Shown here: one piece after another, positions 33,274-41,848 of the stretch
Position numbering within the stretch: the first letter of the stretch is position 1
Layout: each line of letters opens with the position of its first letter
NCBI RefSeq assembly: GCF_000176035.2
Contig: NC_015675.1
Span: 2,732,001-2,796,000 of the forward strand
Direction: 5' to 3'
Length of the DNA: 64,000 bases
From: Mesorhizobium opportunistum WSM2075
GTDB lineage: Bacteria > Pseudomonadota > Alphaproteobacteria > Rhizobiales > Rhizobiaceae
Translations under genes and position numbers: made by a program
The notes under the pieces: model-generated
The model's input: the letters and a program-made list of their open reading frames with translations, nothing else
Told to the model about the DNA's origin: nothing
Database searches by the model: none

Positions 33274-34305
33274 ATGCACCGGTCCAAATCAATCCTGTTC
33301 GCATCCGCGGCCCTGCTGGCCCTGGGCGCCGCGGCGGCGCATGCCGAGAACATGCCCAAGCGCATCGGCTATGTCACCAACTACGCCACCCATGAGTGGT
33401 ACCAGAACGTCATCAAGGGCATGAAGGCTCACGGCAAGGAACTCGGAATCGAGGTCGAGGTCCAGGACGCCAATCTCGACATATCCAAGCAGGTCGCCGC
33501 GGCCGAGGATTTCATCGCCAAAGGCGTCGACGTGCTGATCATCACCCCGGTGAATGAAGAAGGCGTGGTGCCGCTGCTGCGTCAGGCCAAGGCCGCCAAC
33601 ATTCCCGTGGTGCTCGAAGGCAACCCCGTCAAGGGCATGACCACGATGGTCGCCATCTGCGACTACGACACCGGCTACATGTCCGGCGTGGAAGCCGGCA
33701 AATACGCCAAGGACAAGCTCGGCGGTGTCGCCAAGGTGATGAATGTCGGCCTTCCCCTGCTTTCCGCCACGGTGCTGCGCTCGCACGGCTTCATGGACGG
33801 GCTGAAGACCATCATCCCCGACGCGGTCATGGTCCACGACCTTGATGGCGGCGGCAATCCGGACCGCGCGCTCGAAGTGTCTTCGGCCGCGCTCGCCAAG
33901 AATGCCGACATCAACATCATCTATGGCATCAACGACTCGTCCTCGCTGGGTGGCCTGCAGGCCTGGAAGGCGGCCGGCAAGTCGCAGGATGGCTTGCTGA
34001 CCGTCGGCACCGGTGGCGAGGGCCTTGCCTTCATCAACGCCATGCAGAACGAGCCGTCGTACCGCATCGAGGCAGCGATGTTCCCTGAAAAGGAAGGCTT
34101 CACCGCCATTGACGCCGCGGTCAAGCTCTTCAACAACGAGGAAGTGCCGGAGCACATCGTCAGCCCCACCGCGCCGATGAACGGCGAGGACTGGAAGAAA
34201 TACTACGACTATGACGGCACCACCCGCACCATCAAATGGGATGCCGTCAACGCACTGCAGCCACCGGCAAAATGCATGAAGACCTCGGCTGACCTGAAAA
34301 AGTAA
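33274..34305 (+). CDS. Sugar ABC transporter periplasmic substrate-binding protein (ribose type)
   Basis: A 343-residue RbsB-like protein of the Peripla_BP_4 group. The signal peptide is residues 1-24 (ILFASAALLALGAAAAHAEN). The fold shows VTNYATHEWYQNVIKGMKAH, ISKQVAAAEDFIAKGVDVLI, NIPVVLEGN and DINIIYGINDSSSLGG. It delivers a sugar-like ligand to the permeases encoded downstream. The ATG follows GGGAGA. A hairpin and a palindromic repeat separate it from the first permease gene, which usually raises the binding protein's relative expression. Confidence 0.94.
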   Translation: MHRSKSILFASAALLALGAAAAHAENMPKRIGYVTNYATHEWYQNVIKGMKAHGKELGIEVEVQDANLDISKQVAAAEDFIAKGVDVLIITPVNEEGVVPLLRQAKAANIPVVLEGNPVKGMTTMVAICDYDTGYMSGVEAGKYAKDKLGGVAKVMNVGLPLLSATVLRSHGFMDGLKTIIPDAVMVHDLDGGGNPDRALEVSSAALAKNADINIIYGINDSSSLGGLQAWKAAGKSQDGLLTVGTGGEGLAFINAMQNEPSYRIEAAMFPEKEGFTAIDAAVKLFNNEEVPEHIVSPTAPMNGEDWKKYYDYDGTTRTIKWDAVNALQPPAKCMKTSADLKK

Positions 34306-34320
34306 AGCCGCCGACATTGC

Positions 34321-34342
34321 CCTTCCCGCATCGCGGGAAAGG
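34321..34342 (+). promoter_or_regulatory. Intercistronic hairpin after the binding-protein gene
   Basis: TTCCCGC (34323-34329), loop ATC, GCGGGAA (34333-34339), extended by CC and GG with one bulged A. It starts 16 bases after the binding-protein stop. Such stems commonly protect the binding-protein mRNA from 3' decay or partly stop transcription before the permease genes. Confidence 0.55.
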
Positions 34343-34348
34343 CGCCTC

Positions 34349-34451
34349 AGAGCAATTCCAGGAAAAGTGTGAAGCGGTTTTCCCACAGGAATTGCATCAA
34401 AGAAAGAGCTGGAGCGGCTCTGCGTTTCCATGAAACGATGAGCCGCTCTAG
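34349..34451. repeat. RIME-like palindromic repeat, copy B (complete)
   Basis: A 103-bp element with ends AGAGC and GCTCT. The first half runs from AGAGCAATTCCAGG through GGAATTGCATC; the second half has the palindrome GGAGCGGCTCTGCGTTTCC to GCCGCTCTAG. It lies between the binding-protein and permease genes of one transporter, so it must be transcribed and would fold strongly. Confidence 0.8.
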
Positions 34452-34474
34452 CAAACGGCCCGGAATGGACTGAC

Positions 34475-35458
34475 ATGAGCGAGCTTACACACGCCTCCGC
34501 GCCGAAGCGCCTTATGGGCGGCCAGCTGCTGGGCAGCAGCCAGCTTGTGCTGGGCGTCATCCTGGCGGTGCTGTGCATCGCCATCTCGATCGCGGCGCCG
34601 CAATTCTATTCGGAGGCCAACATCATAGCCATCCTGCGCCAATGCGCGCTGGTGCTGATCGTCGCCTCGGGCATGACCATGCTCATCATCACTGCCGAGG
34701 TCGACCTCTCGGTCGGTGCTTCGCTCGCCTTCGTCGGCTGCATCGGCATGGCGGTGCTGAATTCAACCCACAGCCTCACACTCGGCATGTTGGCAGCGCT
34801 CGCGTTTGCCGGCGGCGTCGGACTGTTCAACGGCCTGGTCGTTACCCGGCTGAGGGTCAATTCGCTGATCGCCACCATCGGCACGATGATGATGCTGCAG
34901 GGTGGCGTTTATCTGTTCACCCGCGAGGCGGTGCAGAACCACAATCAGCTCGCAAGCTTCACCGATCTTGGCGCCGGCTATGTCGGCGCGGCGCCGGTTC
35001 CCGTCATCCTGGCGGCGCTGATCTTCGTCGTCGCCTATGTGACGCTGCGCTTCACCACGCTCGGCCGCTACCTCTATGCGGTCGGCGCCAATGAAAAGGC
35101 GGTGCGCCTGTCCGGCCTGCGCTCGGAGCGCCTCAAGCTGTTCGCCTTCGTCGTCACCGGGCTCTGCGTCGGCATTGCCGGCATGATCCTGTCGTCGCTG
35201 ATGAATGCCGGCCAGCCGACCGCCGGCCGTGGCTTCGAACTGACCGTCATCGCCGCCGTCATTCTCGGTGGCACCAGCCTGCTCGGCGGCCGTGGATCGC
35301 TGTTCGGCACCTTGCTCGGCGTGCTGGTGCTGAAAGTGATCGACAACGGCATCATCATCCTCGGCTGGAACCAGGACCTGCAGATGGTGGTACCGGGCGT
35401 CGTCATCATCCTCGCGACCTATCTCGACATCATCCGGAACAGAGCCAATGTCCGTTGA
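34475..35458 (+). CDS. Sugar ABC transporter permease (RbsC type)
   Basis: A 327-residue BPD_transp_2 permease with about eight to ten membrane helices. Typical blocks: LVLIVASGMTMLIITAEVDL (the conserved V-D-L-S-V-G segment), NGLVVTRLRVNSLIATIGTM, LYAVGANEKAVRLSGLRSE and VIAAVILGGTSLLGGRGSLF. The ATG at 34475 comes shortly after the palindromic repeat. Its end overlaps the ATPase gene by 11 bases. Two permease genes flank one double ATPase, suggesting a heterodimeric channel. Confidence 0.94.
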   Translation: MSELTHASAPKRLMGGQLLGSSQLVLGVILAVLCIAISIAAPQFYSEANIIAILRQCALVLIVASGMTMLIITAEVDLSVGASLAFVGCIGMAVLNSTHSLTLGMLAALAFAGGVGLFNGLVVTRLRVNSLIATIGTMMMLQGGVYLFTREAVQNHNQLASFTDLGAGYVGAAPVPVILAALIFVVAYVTLRFTTLGRYLYAVGANEKAVRLSGLRSERLKLFAFVVTGLCVGIAGMILSSLMNAGQPTAGRGFELTVIAAVILGGTSLLGGRGSLFGTLLGVLVLKVIDNGIIILGWNQDLQMVVPGVVIILATYLDIIRNRANVR

Positions 35459-36980
35459 TTTCCTGCACCCCGGCGAAGCCGCGGCCATCGACACCAACGT
35501 GCCGGCGCTGGAATTGCGCGGCATCGACAAGCGCTTCCCGGGCGTCGTGGCGCTGGACAATGTCGACTTCACGCTGGAGCCCGGCAGGATCCATGCCTTG
35601 ATGGGCGAGAACGGCGCCGGCAAGTCGACGCTGATCAAGATCATGGCCGGCGTCTACGGCAAGGATGCCGGGACCATCCGCATGCGCGGACGCGAGGTCG
35701 ACATCAAGTCGCCGCGCGACAGCCTGAAGGAAGGCATCAAGGTCGTGTTCCAGGAGATCGCTCTGATCTCGGAATTCACCGTCGCCGAGAACATCTTCCT
35801 CGAAGGCTATCCGACCGGCAAGATGGGCTCGATCGACTGGAAAAAGATCCGCGCCGATTCGGCAGCGCTCTTCAACCGCATCGGCTTCAATGTCGACCCG
35901 GCGGCGCGCACCGGATCGCTGCCGGTCAGCCAGCAGCAGATGGTCGAGATTGCCCGCGCGCTCGCTCATGAAGCCCGCGTCGTGGTTATGGACGAGCCGA
36001 CCTCCTCGCTGACGCCAAATGAAGTCTCGCTGCTGTTCACCGTCATCCGCCGGCTGGCCGCCCTAGGCATCGCGGTGGTCTATGTCAGCCACAAGCTCGA
36101 CGAGGTGTTCGAGATCGCCGACACGGTGACAGTGCTGCGCGATGGCAAACACATCTCGACCAGGCCGATCGGCGAGCACACCAATGACACGCTGATCCAG
36201 GACATGATCGGCCGGCGCATCGACAATCTGTTTCCCCGCCAGCGCGGCGCGGCAGGCAGCAAGATTGCTCTGTCCGTGGAAGGACTGAGCACGGCGAAGA
36301 AGCTGCATGACGTATCCTTCGAGGCCCGCGCCGGCGAGGTTCTCGGCTTCTTCGGATTGATGGGCGCTGGCCGCACCGAACTCGCCAAGGCGATCGTCGG
36401 TTACGACCCGATCACATCGGGGACGATCATGGTTGATGGCGGTCGCCTCGCGCCGCACGATACGCGCACCGGCGTCAGGCTCGGCATCGGCCTGCTCACC
36501 GAGGATCGCAAGAGCGAAGGGCTGATGGCCGAACTGCCTGTCTACCAGAATGCCAGCCTGGCCTCGCTTGGCGCCTTCGCCCGCCTGGGGTTCGTCGACA
36601 AGGCCAGGGAGCACCAGGCGGTGCAGGATTATGTCGACCGCTTCCGTATCAAGACCCCCAGCCTGTTCCAGCAGGTGAAGAACCTGTCGGGCGGCAATCA
36701 GCAGAAGGTGCTGATCTCGCGCTGGCTGATGCGAGGCTTGAAGGTGATCGTCGTCGACGAGCCGACACGCGGCATCGATGTCGGTGCCAAGTCGGAAATC
36801 TTCGCGCTCATCGACCGGCTCGCCGGCGAAGGTTTGGCGGTGGTCATGATGACGTCCGAGATGCCGGAACTGCTCGGTCTTGCCGACCGGATCGCGGTGA
36901 TGTGCGAAGGCCGCCTCACCGTGATCATGTCGCGCGAAGAGGCTACGCAGGAAAAGATCCTCAATGCGGCGATCGGGTGA
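35448..36980 (+). CDS. Sugar ABC transporter ATP-binding protein, two ATPase domains (RbsA/MglA type)
   Basis: A 510-residue protein with two ABC domains. The first has Walker A GENGAGKSTLIKI (about residue 57), signature LPVSQQQMVEIARAL and Walker B VVMDEPTSSLT. The second has a degenerate Walker A GLMGAGRTELAKA (about 304), signature LSGGNQQKVLISRWL and Walker B VIVVDEPTRGIDVG. This asymmetry is normal for the ribose/galactose family. It energises uptake with the two permeases on either side. It overlaps the first permease gene by 11 bases. Confidence 0.95.
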   Translation: MSVDFLHPGEAAAIDTNVPALELRGIDKRFPGVVALDNVDFTLEPGRIHALMGENGAGKSTLIKIMAGVYGKDAGTIRMRGREVDIKSPRDSLKEGIKVVFQEIALISEFTVAENIFLEGYPTGKMGSIDWKKIRADSAALFNRIGFNVDPAARTGSLPVSQQQMVEIARALAHEARVVVMDEPTSSLTPNEVSLLFTVIRRLAALGIAVVYVSHKLDEVFEIADTVTVLRDGKHISTRPIGEHTNDTLIQDMIGRRIDNLFPRQRGAAGSKIALSVEGLSTAKKLHDVSFEARAGEVLGFFGLMGAGRTELAKAIVGYDPITSGTIMVDGGRLAPHDTRTGVRLGIGLLTEDRKSEGLMAELPVYQNASLASLGAFARLGFVDKAREHQAVQDYVDRFRIKTPSLFQQVKNLSGGNQQKVLISRWLMRGLKVIVVDEPTRGIDVGAKSEIFALIDRLAGEGLAVVMMTSEMPELLGLADRIAVMCEGRLTVIMSREEATQEKILNAAIG

Positions 36981-37034
36981 GACCATGATGGCTCGCGGCC
37001 TATCCCGTGGTCCGTTCTTGAAAAGGAGCAAGCG

Positions 37035-38030
37035 ATGAGCCTTGCAAGCACGGCTTCCGCAAAAACCCAGCCTTCGATGCTGGCGCGGCTTTTTGCCCGG
37101 CAGGAACTGGCGCTGCTGGTCTGCTTCATCCTGGTGTTGGCGTTCTTTTCCTTCACAGTCGAGAATTTCTTTTCCGTGCGCAACCTGACCAACGTGCTCG
37201 GCCAGGCGTCGTTGCCGCTGATCGCCGGCATCGGCTGCGCCGTCGTCTTCATTTCCGGCGAGGTCGACATTTCGATCGGCTCGCTGCTCGCGACCATCGC
37301 GCTGCCGCTGATCATCATCATGAACGACACCAACTCGCTGCTGCTCGGCATCGGTGGCGCGCTGCTGTTCGGGCTGATCATCGGCGTGGTGAACGGCTAT
37401 CTCACCGCCTATGCCGGCATCAACTCGCTGATCGTGACGTTGGGCACGATGTTCATCATGCGCGGCGGCGTCTATCTCTACACCGGCCAGCGCGCGATCC
37501 CGGACGACGCCAGTCTCGACAGCTTCATTGCGCTGTCGGACGGCCGCCTGTTCAACATCATCCCCTATTCGGCGGTCATCGCCATCGTCCTGCTCGCCGC
37601 CTTCGCCTACATGATGCAGCACCGGCCGTTCGGACGGCAGATCTATGCCGTCGGCGGCAACCAGGAAGTGGCGAGGCTGGCGGGCTATGACGTGCGGCGC
37701 GTCAAGTTCATCTGCTTCATCATCAGCGCGCTGCTGGCGACGGTCGCCGGCATCATCCTGGCCGCGCGCGTCGGTTCGGCGCAGCATACGGCAGGGCTGA
37801 ATTTCGAATTCCAGGTCGTTGCCGCGACGGTGCTCGGCGGCGTCAGCCTTGCTGGCGGCATCGGCAGCCTGACCGGCATGGCGCTCGGCGTGCTGATCCT
37901 GCAGTTCCTGTCCAACGGCCTGCGCGGGCTCGGCCTGCCGACCGAATGGCAGCTGGTCATCACCGGCATGATCATCATTGCCGCCGTTGCCTTCGACGAG
38001 GCGAAACGCCGGCGCGCGAACGGAGGCTGA
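37035..38030 (+). CDS. Sugar ABC transporter permease, second subunit
   Basis: A 331-residue BPD_transp_2 permease, not identical to the one at 34475. Blocks: GIGCAVVFISGEVDISIGSL, GVVNGYLTAYAGINSLIVTL, IYAVGGNQEVARLAGYDVRR and VVAATVLGGVSLAGGIGSLT. AAAAGGAGC at 37020-37028 is the ribosome binding site. The stop is followed one base later by the SDR gene ATG, so transport and metabolism are in one transcript. Confidence 0.94.
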   Translation: MSLASTASAKTQPSMLARLFARQELALLVCFILVLAFFSFTVENFFSVRNLTNVLGQASLPLIAGIGCAVVFISGEVDISIGSLLATIALPLIIIMNDTNSLLLGIGGALLFGLIIGVVNGYLTAYAGINSLIVTLGTMFIMRGGVYLYTGQRAIPDDASLDSFIALSDGRLFNIIPYSAVIAIVLLAAFAYMMQHRPFGRQIYAVGGNQEVARLAGYDVRRVKFICFIISALLATVAGIILAARVGSAQHTAGLNFEFQVVAATVLGGVSLAGGIGSLTGMALGVLILQFLSNGLRGLGLPTEWQLVITGMIIIAAVAFDEAKRRRANGG

Positions 38031-38031
38031 C

Positions 38032-38817
38032 ATGGCTCGTCTTGAAGGGAAAACCGCTGTCATCACCGGTGCCGCCGACGGCATCGGCCATGCGATCGCG
38101 CAGGCGATGGCGCGCGAAGGCGCGCATGTCTTCCTGGGCGATATCGCCGACAGTGCGGGCGAGGATTTCGCGGCCGCACTTCGCGCGGCGGGCCACCGTG
38201 CCGACTATGTCCATTGCGACGTCTCGAAGGAAGCTGACATCGCCGGCCTCATCGATAGTGCCATCGACAAGACCGGGCACCTCGACATCCTGGTCAACAA
38301 TGCCGCCATCGCCATTGGCGGCATGCCGGTGCACGAGATGACCGACGAGCAGTGGCACCGGCTGATATCGGTCAACCTGACCAGCGTATTTCGCGGCTGC
38401 AAATACGCGCTGCCGCACATGATCGCGCAAAAGTCGGGCTCGATCATCAACATGGCCTCGGCGCAGGGCCATATCGGCCTCGACGGCTGGACCGCCTATG
38501 CCGGCGCCAAGGGCGCGGTGATGGCGATGACGCGGCAGATGGCGGTCGAGTTCGGGCCGATGAACGTCCGTATCAATTCGATCTCGCCGGGCACCATCAA
38601 CACGCCGATGAACGACAGGCTGATCAAGGAGATCGGCGGCAATCTGGCGAAAGCCTGGGTCAAGATGCATCCGCTTGGCCGCATCGGCGAGCCTTCCGAA
38701 GTGGCGGAGGCCGCCGTCTATCTGGCGTCGGACGCCGCCGGCTTCACCACCGGCACTGACCTGCGTGTCGACGGCGGGCTGACCGCGGCTCCGCGCTACG
38801 TTCCCGAACTGCTTTGA
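38032..38817 (+). CDS. SDR-family NAD(P) oxidoreductase
   Basis: A 261-residue classical short-chain dehydrogenase: TGAADGIGHAIA for the cofactor, NNAAIA (NNAG-type), Ser in NMASAQG, and YAGAKGAVMAM for the catalytic Tyr and Lys. The C-terminus DLRVDGGLTA is normal. It probably oxidises a hydroxyl of the imported sugar or cyclitol. The ATG at 38032 lies one base after the permease stop; an in-frame start at 37978 within the permease gene is rejected. Confidence 0.93.
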   Translation: MARLEGKTAVITGAADGIGHAIAQAMAREGAHVFLGDIADSAGEDFAAALRAAGHRADYVHCDVSKEADIAGLIDSAIDKTGHLDILVNNAAIAIGGMPVHEMTDEQWHRLISVNLTSVFRGCKYALPHMIAQKSGSIINMASAQGHIGLDGWTAYAGAKGAVMAMTRQMAVEFGPMNVRINSISPGTINTPMNDRLIKEIGGNLAKAWVKMHPLGRIGEPSEVAEAAVYLASDAAGFTTGTDLRVDGGLTAAPRYVPELL

Positions 38818-38839
38818 AAACTTTGAAACGAGATCTGAA

Positions 38840-40045
38840 ATGAACAAGGCCCTCGAAGGCGTCCGCATCCTCGATTTCAGCCATCTGCTGCAAGGACCGT
38901 TCGCCACCCAGTTGCTCGGTGACATGGGCGCCGACGTCATCAAGATCGAGCGTGCCGGCGCCGGCGACATGTTCCGTGGCATGACCTTTTTCGCCAAATG
39001 GGTGGGCGGCTCCGAGAGCCCGAATTTCCTCGCCTGGAACCGCAACAAGCGTTCGATCGCGCTCAATCTGAAGAGCCGCAAGGTGCATGCCATCCTCATG
39101 GAGATGGCCAGGAGCGCCGACGTCGTGGTGCAGAATTTCCGCCCCGGCGTGCTGGCCAAGCTCGGCTATGGCTACGAGGACTTCAAGGCCGTCAATCCGC
39201 GTATCATCTACTGCTCGGGTTCGGGCTATGGCGAGGAGGGTCCCTATGTCGAGCGCCCCGGCCAGGACATGCTGATCCAGGGGCTGGCCGGGCTGATTGC
39301 CAACACCGGCCGCGGCGACCAGGCGCCGGTTCCCGCCGGCGCCGGTCTTGCCGACCAGATCGGCGCCATGAACATGGTCTACGGCATCCTGTCGGCGCTC
39401 TACTATCGCGAGAAGACCGGCAAGGGCCAGAAGATCGAGGTCAACCTGCTGGCTGGCCTGCTGGCGCATCTCAACCAGGAATATGTCGCCGTGCTCAATC
39501 TCGGCGAGGATTTCGTGCGGCCGAATTCCGGCATCGGCCATCCCGGCATGCAGGCGCCGTTCGGCATCTACGAGACGAGGGACGGCGGCTATGTGTCGAT
39601 CGCCATGAGCCCGTTCAAGACACTGTACGAGGTGCTGGAGGCGCCGCAGCTTGCCGTCTACGACGACCTGAAAACCTTGTTCGACAAGCGCGACGAAGTG
39701 TTCGACAAGGTCAATGCCGAGACCAAGAAGTTCGGCACGCAGGATCTGCTGGAACGCCTGCTCTCGGTCGACATCTGGTGCGCCGAGGTGAAGGACATCC
39801 GCCGCGCGGCCGAGGACCCGCAGGTCACGCATATGGGCATGATCACCAGCTACGATCATCCACGCGGCGGCAAGGTGCGGGTGGTGGCGCCCGCGGTCAA
39901 GATGAGCGAGACGCCGGCGACCATCGACCGGCCGGCGCCGCTGGTCGGCCAGCACGGCCGTGAGATCCTGGCCGAGTTCGGCCTGTCGAAGGACGAGATC
40001 GCCGCTCTCGAGGCATCCGGCGACATGACCGTGGACGCGGCCTGA
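38840..40045 (+). CDS. CaiB/BaiF-family (class III) CoA-transferase
   Basis: A 401-residue protein. Family blocks: RILDFSHLLQGPFATQLLGD, GADVIKIERAGAGDMFRG, NRNKRSIALNLKS, SADVVVQNFRPGVLAKLGYG, RIIYCSGSGYGEEGPYVERP and PGQDMLIQGLAGL; the catalytic Asp of class III enzymes falls in the GQD motif near residue 150. These enzymes move CoA between carboxylic acids through aspartyl anhydrides. In a sugar-uptake operon this is unusual and points to a CoA-activated intermediate. It is followed 2 bases later by an enoyl-CoA hydratase. Confidence 0.94.
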   Translation: MNKALEGVRILDFSHLLQGPFATQLLGDMGADVIKIERAGAGDMFRGMTFFAKWVGGSESPNFLAWNRNKRSIALNLKSRKVHAILMEMARSADVVVQNFRPGVLAKLGYGYEDFKAVNPRIIYCSGSGYGEEGPYVERPGQDMLIQGLAGLIANTGRGDQAPVPAGAGLADQIGAMNMVYGILSALYYREKTGKGQKIEVNLLAGLLAHLNQEYVAVLNLGEDFVRPNSGIGHPGMQAPFGIYETRDGGYVSIAMSPFKTLYEVLEAPQLAVYDDLKTLFDKRDEVFDKVNAETKKFGTQDLLERLLSVDIWCAEVKDIRRAAEDPQVTHMGMITSYDHPRGGKVRVVAPAVKMSETPATIDRPAPLVGQHGREILAEFGLSKDEIAALEASGDMTVDAA

Positions 40046-40047
40046 CG

Positions 40048-40845
40048 ATGCGCGTCTACCAGACACTCACGGTCGAAACGTCGGGTCGCGTCGCGATCGT
40101 CACCTTCCGCCGCGCCGATCAGCTCAACGCCATGAACAGGCTGATGCAAGGTGAGATCACCGAGGTGTTCGAGGCGCTGTCTGAAGATGCGAGTGTCGGC
40201 GCGATCGTGGTGACCGGCGAGGGACGCGGCTTCATGGCCGGCGCCGACATCAAGGAATATGCCGCGCAGACCGGCCCTGAATTCGACCTGTTCCAGGCCG
40301 CCGGCACGCGCATGTACGCGGCCATCGAAAACAACCGCAAGCCGGTGATCGCGGCGGTCAACGGTTTCGCCTTGGGCGGCGGCATGGAGCTGGTGCTGTG
40401 CTGCGACATCGTCGTCGCCAACCAGTTCGCCAAACTCGGCCTACCGGAGATCAAGCTCGGGCTGATCCCCGGTGGTGGTGGTACGCAACGCAGCGTCGCC
40501 AGGCTCGGCCGCAACCGCGCCAATCTTCTGCTGATGACCGGCGCCATCGTGCCGGCCTCCGAATTCGTTGCCGCCGGCCTGGTCAACGAGATCGTCGATG
40601 TCGACCGGCTGATGCCGCGCGCACTGGAACTGGCCGAGATGATCGCCGCCGAACCGGCCGCGGCGATCGAAGGCCTGAAGGCGCTGACGGCACATGCGAT
40701 GTCGGGCGATCTGGCTGAAGGCCTCGCGAGGGAACGCGACATATTGGGTGACCTCTATCGCAGCGAGATCGGCCAGCGGCGTGTCAGGGAGTTCGCCGAG
40801 CGGAGCACGACAAAGGCGAAAAGGCCGGACCGTGAAGACCAATGA
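40048..40845 (+). CDS. Enoyl-CoA hydratase/isomerase family protein
   Basis: A 265-residue crotonase-fold protein: FMAGADIKEYAAQT for the first oxyanion-hole loop, NGFALGGGMELVLCCDIVVA for the second, then LPEIKLGLIPGGGGTQRSVA with the catalytic Glu position of hydratases. It would add water to, or isomerise, an unsaturated CoA ester. It lies 2 bp after the CoA-transferase gene and its end overlaps the epimerase-like gene by 14 bases, so these are one pathway unit. Confidence 0.93.
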   Translation: MRVYQTLTVETSGRVAIVTFRRADQLNAMNRLMQGEITEVFEALSEDASVGAIVVTGEGRGFMAGADIKEYAAQTGPEFDLFQAAGTRMYAAIENNRKPVIAAVNGFALGGGMELVLCCDIVVANQFAKLGLPEIKLGLIPGGGGTQRSVARLGRNRANLLLMTGAIVPASEFVAAGLVNEIVDVDRLMPRALELAEMIAAEPAAAIEGLKALTAHAMSGDLAEGLARERDILGDLYRSEIGQRRVREFAERSTTKAKRPDREDQ

Positions 40846-41848
40846 CGCCTATCGCGGGTTGGGCTGGGCGCACGGCGCCCTGACCGTCCAGCGGCTCGGC
40901 GCGATGCTGGCGCCGGTGACCTTCGTCCTGGACAATGGCCGGCAGGTCTCGCCGATGCACATCGCACCCTGGTCGGACGAGCCGGAGGCGGAAACGCTGC
41001 CGGGTATTCTGCGCAAATTGCGCGGCGAATGGCCTTGCGTCCCCTTCGGCTATTCGGTGCCCGCCGACGGTTGGCCGGACGACTGGGCAGGCGTGATGGG
41101 GCCGCCGGAGCGCGACGAAGAAGTCCATGGCCACAGCTCCAACCATGACTGGACATGGCGCGACAGCGACGGCGCATCCTTGTCGCTGGGGCTCGCCTAT
41201 CCCGAGGGAAGTCCGGTCGAGCGCGTTGAGCGGACGATCACACCTGATCCGTCGGCGCCGGCCATCGACATTGAATTCAGGATCGTCGTTCGCCGTGCCT
41301 GCCGCCTGCCGATCGGTCTTCATCCAGTGTTCCGACTGCCGTTAGAGACGGGTGCCGCCACGCTGGAATTCGGCGGCTTCGATGAAGGCCGCACCTATCC
41401 ACACGATGTCGAACCCGGCGCCGCGCTGTTCGCCCGAAACAGATCCTTCACGGAGCTGACCAGCGTACCGGCGCGAGCCGGCGGCACGACGGATGCCTCG
41501 CGGCTCCCGCTGGCCGCCGATACCGAAGAACTGCTGCAGATCGACGGTCTCGACGGCACGGTGGCGCTTGCCAACCATGAAAGCGGCTACCGGGTAAAAC
41601 TCTCCTGGCAGAAAGAGCATTTCCCAAGCCTTCTGCTCTGGTACTCCAATCGCGGCCGCAAGGCGGCACCATGGAATGGGCGTCATGTCGCCATCGGCAT
41701 CGAGCCGATCTGCTCGCCCTTCGGGCTCGGTCCGGCAACTGCGCTGGCCGACAATCCGATCGCGCAATCTGGTATCGCGACAGCGCTGGAATTCTCGCCC
41801 GAAAAGCCTTTCGTGACCCGCTACCGCATCGAGGCATCCGCGCTGTGA
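40832..41848 (+). CDS. Aldose 1-epimerase (galactose mutarotase)-like protein
   Basis: A 338-residue protein of the mutarotase-like beta-sandwich superfamily. Supportive features are HGHSSNHDWTWRD, RLPIGLHPVFRLP with a His in the sugar-binding position, and GIEPICSPFG near the end with the Glu expected of the general base. Overall similarity to classic GalM is low. The start is taken as GTG 40832, within the end of the hydratase gene. It probably equilibrates anomers of the imported sugar or binds a related ligand; substrate unknown. Confidence 0.72.
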   Translation: MKTNDAYRGLGWAHGALTVQRLGAMLAPVTFVLDNGRQVSPMHIAPWSDEPEAETLPGILRKLRGEWPCVPFGYSVPADGWPDDWAGVMGPPERDEEVHGHSSNHDWTWRDSDGASLSLGLAYPEGSPVERVERTITPDPSAPAIDIEFRIVVRRACRLPIGLHPVFRLPLETGAATLEFGGFDEGRTYPHDVEPGAALFARNRSFTELTSVPARAGGTTDASRLPLAADTEELLQIDGLDGTVALANHESGYRVKLSWQKEHFPSLLLWYSNRGRKAAPWNGRHVAIGIEPICSPFGLGPATALADNPIAQSGIATALEFSPEKPFVTRYRIEASAL

